Shown: one piece after another, positions 41,085-46,870 of the stretch
Position numbering within the stretch: the first letter of the stretch is position 1
Layout of the letters: each line of letters starts with the position of its first letter
Assembly (NCBI GenBank): GCA_964631125.1
Contig: CAZVYN010000028.1
Span: 1-46,870 of the forward strand
DNA length: 46,870 nucleotides
Direction of reading: 5' to 3'
Origin: CAZVYN01 sp964631125
GTDB lineage: Bacteria; Eisenbacteria; RBG-16-71-46; CAIMUX01
Program-made: the position numbers and the translations under genes
Notes under the pieces: generated by a model
The model's database searches: none
Seen by the model: the letters and a program-made list of their open reading frames with translations, nothing else
What the model was told of the DNA's origin: nothing

Positions 41085-42643
41085 CGAGAGCGCCGGCCGC
41101 GGGCGAGACGTGGTTGGTCCGCGCGCTCCTCGCCGCGTACGCCCTGTTCTTCCTCTGGCAGGCGCTGGCGCTCGACGCGAGTTCGCTCGTCAACGGCGTG
41201 CTCGATGACTCGTTCTACTATCTGCAGGTCGCGCGGCACATGGCGGCCGGGCACGGTTCGACCTTCGACGGCGTGGAGCCGACCAACGGCTACCACCCGC
41301 TCTGGCTCTGGCTGCTCGTGCCGATCCAGCGCCTCGTGGCGGATCCGATCGCATCGATGCGCGCGGCGCTGTTGCTGTCGGGCGCCCTCGGTCTGACTTC
41401 GCTCGTCGTCATCGGGCGGATCCTGACCCGCGTCGGCGCCGCGGCGGCCGTTCCCATCGCGCTCTTGGTCTTCGCGTGGCCGCGCTTGGCCAAACAGACC
41501 ACGAGCCTGCTGGAGACGCCGCTCGTGCTGCTGCTCTACCTGTTGGTCTTCGACGCTCTGCTCTCGTTCGATCTCTCACGTCGGCGCGCGCGCGTCGCGC
41601 TCGGCGCTCTTCTCGGGCTCGCCTGCCTCGCGCGGCTCGACAGCGTGTTCCTCCTCGCCGCCTTCGCGGTGTTCGCCGCTCTCGATGGACGCGAACCGAA
41701 GTTACTGGGGAGAGCGCAACGCGTCTTCGAACCTCTGTTCGTGGCCGGACTGTTCCTGACCCCGTATCTGATCTGGAATCTCACCGTCTTCGGGCATCTC
41801 CAGCCGATCTCCGGCGCCATGAAGTCGAGTTTCCCCCAACCCGGCCTGCAGCTCGAGCCGTGGCGCGCCTTTCCCGAGTTCGTGCTCCTCCTGCTGGCGG
41901 GTGGCGTGTTCCTCGGCGTGGCGCTGCTTCGTCGGGAGAGATGGCTGCAGGTGCTCGGTCTCTTCGGGATGGCCGCGCTGCTGCACGCTCTCTATACGGC
42001 GCTCTTCATGGTCTGGGGCGTCGATGTCTGGCACTTCACGCTCCTGCTGCCAATCGCGCTGCTGGGCCTGCCCTGGGCGTTCGAGCAGGCGTTGCGCGCG
42101 ACGTTCAGAGGAAGGCGCGGACTCGGCCTCGCGCGCTGGGTCGTGCTGACCGTGGGCGTGGCCGCGGCCTTTGCCCTGCAGACGCGTTCGCTCCAACTGC
42201 GGGAAGGGAGACATCTCGACGTGACGCGCGGCCTTGCGCTGTGGGCGCGCGATTCGCTGCCGGCCGACGCCGTCTTCGCGGGCACCGACACGGGAGTCTT
42301 CGCCTACTTCAGCGGTCGAACCACGGTGAACCTGGACGGCCTCATCAACAACTACCGCTACCGCGACGCGCTGCTCTCGGGCCGATTCCGCGAGTATCTG
42401 GACGAACGAGGCGTCGACTACATCTTCGATCAGTTCGCGGTGGGACGTCCCGACTGGATCGACGGGACCTACGAAACGCGTTCGCTGCGGATCTGGGATC
42501 GTCCGCGCAATCGAGTGGCGGGCGAGGTCGTGCTCCACCGCGAAGACGAAGTGCGCCGGATTCGACTGCTCTCGCGCCAGACGTTGGGCTCGAACGAGCG
42601 CGCGCCCAACGCGATCACCCTCTGGAAACTGCGCCTGCCGTGA
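41081..42643 (+). CDS. GT-C family membrane glycosyltransferase (ArnT/PMT-like)
   Basis: The GTG at 41081 overlaps the esterase stop. The 520-residue protein has about ten membrane helices. After the first helix comes LDDSFYYLQVARHMAAGHG and PTNGYHPLWLWLL, the acidic DD/E loop and G-x-HP motif shared by bacterial GT-C transferases that use polyprenyl-phosphate sugars. The soluble C-terminal 130 residues (from about 385) include FAGTDTGVFAYFSGRTTVNLDGLINNY, split by the fold, which is commonly found in this group. It probably adds a sugar to lipid or protein on the outer face of the inner membrane. It ends the five-gene run that begins with nfeD and is convergent with the DUF354 gene, 20 bp away. 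Confidence 0.83.
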   Translation: MTRAPAAGETWLVRALLAAYALFFLWQALALDASSLVNGVLDDSFYYLQVARHMAAGHGSTFDGVEPTNGYHPLWLWLLVPIQRLVADPIASMRAALLLSGALGLTSLVVIGRILTRVGAAAAVPIALLVFAWPRLAKQTTSLLETPLVLLLYLLVFDALLSFDLSRRRARVALGALLGLACLARLDSVFLLAAFAVFAALDGREPKLLGRAQRVFEPLFVAGLFLTPYLIWNLTVFGHLQPISGAMKSSFPQPGLQLEPWRAFPEFVLLLLAGGVFLGVALLRRERWLQVLGLFGMAALLHALYTALFMVWGVDVWHFTLLLPIALLGLPWAFEQALRATFRGRRGLGLARWVVLTVGVAAAFALQTRSLQLREGRHLDVTRGLALWARDSLPADAVFAGTDTGVFAYFSGRTTVNLDGLINNYRYRDALLSGRFREYLDERGVDYIFDQFAVGRPDWIDGTYETRSLRIWDRPRNRVAGEVVLHREDEVRRIRLLSRQTLGSNERAPNAITLWKLRLP

Positions 42644-42663
42644 CGCGCGCCGTTCCTTCGCCG

Positions 42664-43728
42664 CTAGATGAGGAATCGGGCGACCGCGTCGCGCAGCGCG
42701 CCTCGGACCGTCTCACTCGCGACCATCGGGGGCGAATCCGCGAGATGATCCAACCAGCGGGAGCGCCAGGGTTCGACCGAAGGCTCGCTCGGAAGCGTGA
42801 GGGCGGCGACATCCGACTCGCTCCGCAGGAGCGTCATGCGGCCCGCGCGAGAAAGGGCCATGTCCACGCCGCCCACCGGACCGCCGAAGAAACTCACGGC
42901 GGGCACGCCGAGCACGGCCGCCTCCCGCACCATCGTCCCACCACCGCTGGCCACCAACGCGGCGCCGCGTACGAGCCGTTTGCCCTCGACCGCGGTCTGC
43001 GCGACCTCGACGTGCGCGTGCGTCTCACTCAGTGCGGCGAGCTCCGCGCGGTCCTCGTCGTAACGCGGCAGGAATCGGATGCGGCAGCGATTCGCCTCGC
43101 GCAGCAGCCGTTCGACCAGAGCGCGATAGAGCCGCTCGCTCGCGTCGGTGTGGTAGTGCGCTCGGCGCGCCGGCGGCCGCACGAGAACGAGAGGCGGATC
43201 GCTCGGCGCCCAGGCGCCGGGCGTGAGATCGAGATAGATCTGCTCTTTATAGCCGGGATAAGAGAACAGCTTGGCGGTCGGCAGCCCGCGGCGCGCGAGG
43301 AGATTCGGAGGGACGGCGTCGGGCACGAAGACCCGCTCGCAGAGCAGTCCGAAGACCCGCAGCGAGATGTACTCGTAGTCGAAGAAACTCAGCGACGGAA
43401 TGCCGAGGAGACTCGCAGCGACGGTCTGGGCGCGCGAACCATGACCGAGTGCGAGATCGATGCGGCGGCGGCTGGCCCAGTGCGCGAGCGCGCCGGCCCG
43501 TCCCAAGACACGCAGACTCTTGCCGAGCACCCCACCCGGTCCGTGCCCGCCCAACTCCGCGAAGTCGAGCCCGTGCAGGCGGAGGAGCTCGTGGGTCTGC
43601 GAGAGATCGCGCGCCGTGAGGAGTACTTCGTGCCCGTCCTCGCGCAGCCAGCGGATCCACGGCAGGAAGAACGGGACGTGCGGCGAGTTCTCGAGGTCGA
43701 TCCATACCCTTCGGCCCGTCACACCCAT
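42664..43728 (-). CDS. DUF354 family protein (GT-B-like glycosyltransferase fold)
   Basis: The ATG at 43728 begins the conserved strand RRVWIDLENSPHVPFF. The frame upstream has no similarity, and no clear ribosome site is visible. The 354-residue protein has the DUF354 pattern: GHEVLLTARDLSQTHELL, the GHGSRAQTVAASLLGIPSLSFFDYE block near 95-120, VRPPARRAHYH, and a C-terminal GGGTMVREAAVLGVPAVSFF segment resembling the donor site of UDP-GlcNAc epimerase/MurG-like GT-B proteins. Members are common in archaeal and bacterial polysaccharide clusters, but their reaction is not established. It diverges from the heparinase-like gene across 47 bp. Confidence 0.87.
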   Translation of the reverse strand: MGVTGRRVWIDLENSPHVPFFLPWIRWLREDGHEVLLTARDLSQTHELLRLHGLDFAELGGHGPGGVLGKSLRVLGRAGALAHWASRRRIDLALGHGSRAQTVAASLLGIPSLSFFDYEYISLRVFGLLCERVFVPDAVPPNLLARRGLPTAKLFSYPGYKEQIYLDLTPGAWAPSDPPLVLVRPPARRAHYHTDASERLYRALVERLLREANRCRIRFLPRYDEDRAELAALSETHAHVEVAQTAVEGKRLVRGAALVASGGGTMVREAAVLGVPAVSFFGGPVGGVDMALSRAGRMTLLRSESDVAALTLPSEPSVEPWRSRWLDHLADSPPMVASETVRGALRDAVARFLI

Positions 43729-43775
43729 GGCGCAGCACGATACCCGATGCGCGCGCCGCTCGGAGATCGCGCCGC

Positions 43776-45707
43776 ATGACCCCGCGGCCCGTTCCTCCTT
43801 CCCTCGCGTCGCGCGCCGTCGCTCGCTTGCGTTGGATGCTCGGCGCCGCCGCGCACACGCGGGCGGACGCACGCCTCCCCCGTGAGTTCTCCGCGCTATC
43901 GCCCGACCTGGTCGACGCGACGCGACGCGCCGCCGATCGATGGTCGCGCCGCGAGCCGGAGTGGGCCGGCCGGTTCGTGAGCTGGGCCGGCGGCCAGTTC
44001 TCCCCTGCGGTCCCGGACGTGCGTGACCTGATGGCGACTCGCACGGTGCAGTGCTATGGCCGCGCCTATCCGCTCCAAGGCGAGGGCGCCTGGCGGCGAG
44101 AACCGTCGGGAGAGCGCGTCTGGAAGGTCGCCCCCCACGCCTGGATTCGATTGGACGATCCGAGACGGCCGGGCGATGTGCGGATGCAATGGGAGCCGGC
44201 GCGAATGGCCCACGAGGTTCGGCTGGCGCAGGCGGCGCGGGCGGCGCGGGCGGCGCGGGCGGGCGACAGCCAGGCGATGGCGGTCTGGATGGAAGTCGCC
44301 CGTTCGTTCGACGCGGAGAATCCGATCGGTCTGGGCATCCACTGGTCGGTCGGCATGGAAATCTCGATCCGCGCCTCGGCGAGAATCTCGGCGCTGGAGA
44401 TGGCGCGCGGCGGAGGCGCCCCTCTCGAGTTCGTCCGCGAACGATTGGAGAACCTGGCCCTGACCGCGAGCTATCTCGCGGCGCACATCGAGCGACATCC
44501 TTCCGGCCAGACGACCAACCACACCCTCGCGGTCACCGCGGGGCTCGCGCTCGTGGCGGAGCTCTTCCGCGGGAGTGCGCAGGCCGAGCAGTGGCGCGTT
44601 CGTGCGCGCGGCGCGTTGGACGAATGCCTCGCGCAACAGGTTCTCATCGGAGGGGCGCACGCCGAGGCCTCGCTCGCCTACGCGCGCTTCGCGGCGGAGG
44701 CGGCGTTCGTCGGAGCGGCCGCGCTCGAGCTGCCGGTGGAGAGCGAATCGGCGCAACGGTTGCTCCGACTGATCGAATTCCTGGAGCGGACGGCTCTCCC
44801 CAGCGGCCTGCCGCACCTCGGCGACTGCGACGAGTCGTTCTTCCCGCCGTTCGGTCTCGAGCCTTGGGAATCGCGCGATCCCTTCGACGCCCGGCCCGTC
44901 GCGACGGCCGTTCGCCGGTGGTGGAATCAGCCGGCGTCGGAACGTTTGCGCGCCCCGATCCTCCAGCGACCGCCGGGCTCCGGGCTCGTGCGCTTCGCGG
45001 ACGCGCGTTTCGACGGCATCCTCGTGACGCGAGGGCGCGGCGATGGTTGGATGCCGACGCACGGCCACAACGACCTGTTGTCGGTGGCGCTCGACCTCGA
45101 CGGGGCGCCCCTGCTCATCGATCCTGGCACCGGCGGCTATGCGTGGGATCGTGGGCTGCGTCACGAACTCCGCTCGGTCGGCGCACACTCGACCTTGCAG
45201 GTGGGTGACGAGGAGCCGTGGCCGCTCCGACCGCGCGTGCTCTTCGAGGGACCCGGCGAGGTCGACGGCGGCTGTGAAGTGAGCGACGCGAACACACTGC
45301 GCGTGACCGCGTGGCAGGACGGATTCGACGGCGTCCGCGTGACGCGGCGTCTGCGACTGCGGGGCGGCGTGCTCTGGATCGCGGACGCGGTCACCCTGCG
45401 TGCGGGGGGGACGCGCGCGGCCGACATGCAGACATCGACGCTGAGATTCGTGCTCGCGACCGGGCTCTCGGTCACCTTGGCGCCCGACGGTTGCGCTCAG
45501 ATCGCGCGCGCCGACGACACGCACGCGCCTCACGCCGAGTTTCTGCTGTTGCACCCCGAGGAGAGCGGCTGGCAGATTCGCCGCGCCGCACGCTCGCGGC
45601 GCTACGCACAAGTAGAGGAGGGGATCGTGCTCGAGGCGAAGATGCGAGGCCGGCTTCCGCATCGCTGGCTCGTGGCGATCCGACCGTTGGATCCGGTCGC
45701 CAAGTGA
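43776..45707 (+). CDS. heparinase II/III-family protein
   Basis: The 643-residue protein has an alpha/alpha-toroid N-terminal half (about 60-370). It includes NPIGLGIHWSVGMEISIR and HPSGQTTNHTLAVTAGLALV (split by its helix), where the tyrosine, histidine and asparagine groups of polysaccharide lyases occur. The beta-sandwich half starts near 400 with MPTHGHNDLLSVALDLDG, the metal-binding HxHND segment of heparinase II/III enzymes. No signal peptide is evident. Such genes are regular members of exopolysaccharide synthesis clusters beside glycosyltransferases and the bi-domain oxidoreductase, which is the context here. A lyase, hydrolase or modifying role on the nascent polymer is inferred. Its stop overlaps the next start as GTGA. 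Confidence 0.87.
   Translation: MTPRPVPPSLASRAVARLRWMLGAAAHTRADARLPREFSALSPDLVDATRRAADRWSRREPEWAGRFVSWAGGQFSPAVPDVRDLMATRTVQCYGRAYPLQGEGAWRREPSGERVWKVAPHAWIRLDDPRRPGDVRMQWEPARMAHEVRLAQAARAARAARAGDSQAMAVWMEVARSFDAENPIGLGIHWSVGMEISIRASARISALEMARGGGAPLEFVRERLENLALTASYLAAHIERHPSGQTTNHTLAVTAGLALVAELFRGSAQAEQWRVRARGALDECLAQQVLIGGAHAEASLAYARFAAEAAFVGAAALELPVESESAQRLLRLIEFLERTALPSGLPHLGDCDESFFPPFGLEPWESRDPFDARPVATAVRRWWNQPASERLRAPILQRPPGSGLVRFADARFDGILVTRGRGDGWMPTHGHNDLLSVALDLDGAPLLIDPGTGGYAWDRGLRHELRSVGAHSTLQVGDEEPWPLRPRVLFEGPGEVDGGCEVSDANTLRVTAWQDGFDGVRVTRRLRLRGGVLWIADAVTLRAGGTRAADMQTSTLRFVLATGLSVTLAPDGCAQIARADDTHAPHAEFLLLHPEESGWQIRRAARSRRYAQVEEGIVLEAKMRGRLPHRWLVAIRPLDPVAK
44232..44258 (+). repeat. 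9-bp tandem repeat (3 copies) in heparinase-like gene
   Basis: Three exact copies of GCGGCGCGG encode Ala/Arg triplets (AARAARAAR) in a helical part of the toroid domain. A degenerate copy precedes them. The unit preserves frame. Confidence 0.8.
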
Positions 45708-46870
45708 AGCAGCTCTTCTTCCGCGGCGGCGTCCCGTTCGTCGCGGATGTCGCGCCTCCCAGCGTCGAACCGGGTCGAGTGCTGATCCAAGTCGCCTGTT
45801 CGGCCGTCAGTCCCGGCACCGAGATCGGGTCGCTCAGCAGCAGCGGCCGGTCGTTCCTCTCGTTGGCCCTGGAGAAGCGTCATCGCGTCGACCGCCTGAT
45901 CGACGCGCTGCGCCGCCGGGATCTGGACGACCTTCGCGCTCGCGTGACGCGCCTCGCCGCGCGGCGCGAGAACTGGGTCGCGGTCGGCTACTCGGCAGCG
46001 GGGATCGTGCTCGCGGTCGGCGAGGGGGTGACGCGATTCGCACCGGGCGACCGCGTGGCGGCGGCAGGCGCCGGACACGCCTCGCACGCGGAGATGATCT
46101 CCGTGCCGCAGAACCTGGTCGCTTCCGTGCCCGCGTCGCTCGAGCTCGAACTCGCGTCGACGATCGCGCTCGGCGCGATTTCACTCCAGGCGGTGCGGCG
46201 CGCGGGGACGGCGATCGGTGAGACGGTCGTTGTGTTGGGGTTGGGTCTGCTCGGACAGATCGCGGCGCGCCTCCTCGTGGCCTCCGGCGCCCGCGTCTTG
46301 GTCTGGGATCCGCGCGCCGAGCGGATGGCGGCGGCGGCGGCGCACGGCGCCGAAGCGCTCGCGGTCGACCGTTCCGCCGATGTGCCACTGGCCGTTCGCG
46401 CCGCAACGCAGGGGCTCGGCGCCGATCAGGTGCTCCTCGCCGCCGGCGCCGGCGCCGAGAGCGTCGCAGTGGCCGCCGAATCGACGCGGCGCGCCGGAGT
46501 CCTCGTGCTGTTGGGCGCCACGCCGGTTCAGATGCCGCGCGAGATCGCCTATGAACGTGAGCTCAACGTGCGCATCTCGACGTCGTACGGACCGGGCCGC
46601 TACGACCCTCGCTATGAAGACGCCGGGCAAGACTACCCAATCGCCTGGGTGCGTTGGACCGAGAACCGGAACATGGCCGCGTACCTGGGCCTGCTCGCCG
46701 CCGGTCGCATCCGCATCGACGACCTGTTGCGCCGTGTACACGGTCTCGCGGATGCACGGGAGATATACGCCTCCTTACAACTCCCGGGCAGCAGCCCGGG
46801 AGTTGTCTTCTGGTACATGACCGACACGACGGCCCCAGCCGTCGTGTCGTCCGTAACTCCCCCCCCCCAC
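45704..46870 (+). CDS. zinc-type medium-chain dehydrogenase, probably N-terminal half of a bi-domain oxidoreductase (partial)
   Basis: The frame opens with GTG 45704 and is still open at the window end (389 codons). It has a GroES-like start (PGRVLIQVACSAVSPGTE), a helical insert after LALEKRHRVDRL, VGYSAAGIVLAVGEGV, PGDRVA, the Rossmann strand VVVLGLGLLGQIAA (glycines near 178-183) and STSYGPGRYDPRYEDAGQDYP with WVRWTENRN. That last block is characteristic of the dehydrogenase domain fused to a Gfo/Idh/MocA domain in exopolysaccharide clusters, where it follows a heparinase-like gene as here. The Gfo/Idh half would lie beyond the window. Structural zinc cysteines are absent, as usual for this group. 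The last 40 codons use rare codons (ATA, TTA, GTA) and contain strong hairpins. Confidence 0.83.
   Translation, partial: MKQLFFRGGVPFVADVAPPSVEPGRVLIQVACSAVSPGTEIGSLSSSGRSFLSLALEKRHRVDRLIDALRRRDLDDLRARVTRLAARRENWVAVGYSAAGIVLAVGEGVTRFAPGDRVAAAGAGHASHAEMISVPQNLVASVPASLELELASTIALGAISLQAVRRAGTAIGETVVVLGLGLLGQIAARLLVASGARVLVWDPRAERMAAAAAHGAEALAVDRSADVPLAVRAATQGLGADQVLLAAGAGAESVAVAAESTRRAGVLVLLGATPVQMPREIAYERELNVRISTSYGPGRYDPRYEDAGQDYPIAWVRWTENRNMAAYLGLLAAGRIRIDDLLRRVHGLADAREIYASLQLPGSSPGVVFWYMTDTTAPAVVSSVTPPPH
46781..46849 (+). other. two tandem perfect hairpins near the window end
   Basis: Two strong inverted repeats lie inside the open dehydrogenase frame. The first has 9-bp arms (CTCCCGGGC 46781-46789, GCCCGGGAG 46794-46802, loop AGCA). 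The second has 12-bp arms (CGACACGACGGC 46822-46833, GCCGTCGTGTCG 46838-46849, loop CCCA). They are 19 bases apart and a run of ten C follows before the end. A T-rich stretch (TTGTCTTCT) follows the first hairpin, so it could terminate transcription. A contig-end assembly artefact is another explanation. Confidence 0.6.

Noticed and set aside
1..46870. tRNA, rRNA, riboswitch or insertion sequence
   Set aside because: No cloverleaf-like segment, rRNA core, transposase or terminal inverted repeat pair was recognised by eye in the intergenic gaps. A covariance-model search was not possible here.

Overview
The window is 46.9 kb of GC-rich bacterial DNA with tightly packed genes. Many stop/start pairs overlap as ATGA or GTGA, and no rRNA, tRNA, CRISPR array or transposase is recognisable. 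Two secreted proteins end in a C-terminal FlgD-like/sorting-type beta module. Other hints are a sigma factor/Ser-Thr kinase pair of the type common in Planctomycetes and Acidobacteria, and long Pst permeases. Together they suggest an uncultured Gram-negative lineage, perhaps near Eisenbacteria or Gemmatimonadota. That assignment is inference. A 100-N block inside a tandem repeat shows the sequence is a draft scaffold.

Left part (1-12.9 kb): the end of a DacB-type carboxypeptidase; a secreted PQQ-type sugar dehydrogenase-like propeller protein with PKD, PA14 and sorting domains; a convergent secreted protein made of four copies of an unrecognised repeat; a DUF362 protein; a membrane SGNH hydrolase; a NatAB-like ABC exporter; a class I aminotransferase; and an ECF-like sigma factor coupled to a Ser/Thr kinase that has lost its catalytic core.

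Middle (12.9-24.1 kb): a minus-strand operon of an SPFH protein, a 59-residue ribbon-helix-helix regulator and a GT-C glycosyltransferase/TPR fusion. It diverges from fabH and a copper-type P1B ATPase across an AT-rich spacer carrying TGATAT boxes. A 1485-residue subtilisin-like exoprotease follows.

Phosphate block (24.1-36.1 kb): phoB-phoR, a candidate Pho box, then pstS-pstC-pstA-pstB-phoU, with a P2-type cation ATPase 28 bp after phoU. PstC carries a large propeller-like insert and PstA a coiled-coil insert.

Right part (36.0-46.9 kb): an HD hydrolase and a divergent AAA/DUF4143 ATPase; then a likely operon of nfeD, a 15-bp minisatellite with the assembly gap, an SPFH/stomatin gene, a stand-alone CBM48 gene, an esterase and a GT-C transferase. 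The window ends in a polysaccharide-type cluster (DUF354, heparinase II/III-like, and the dehydrogenase half of what is probably a bi-domain oxidoreductase, cut by the window edge).

No stretch above 300 bases lacks a gene. The largest gaps are the repeat/N-gap region (about 240 bp) and the SPFH/fabH spacer (about 235 bp). The most interesting items are the paired degenerate sigma factor/pseudokinase, the SPFH-RHH-glycosyltransferase operon with its candidate operator, the minisatellite before the second SPFH gene, the four-repeat secreted protein, and the phosphate operon with enlarged permeases and an appended cation pump.
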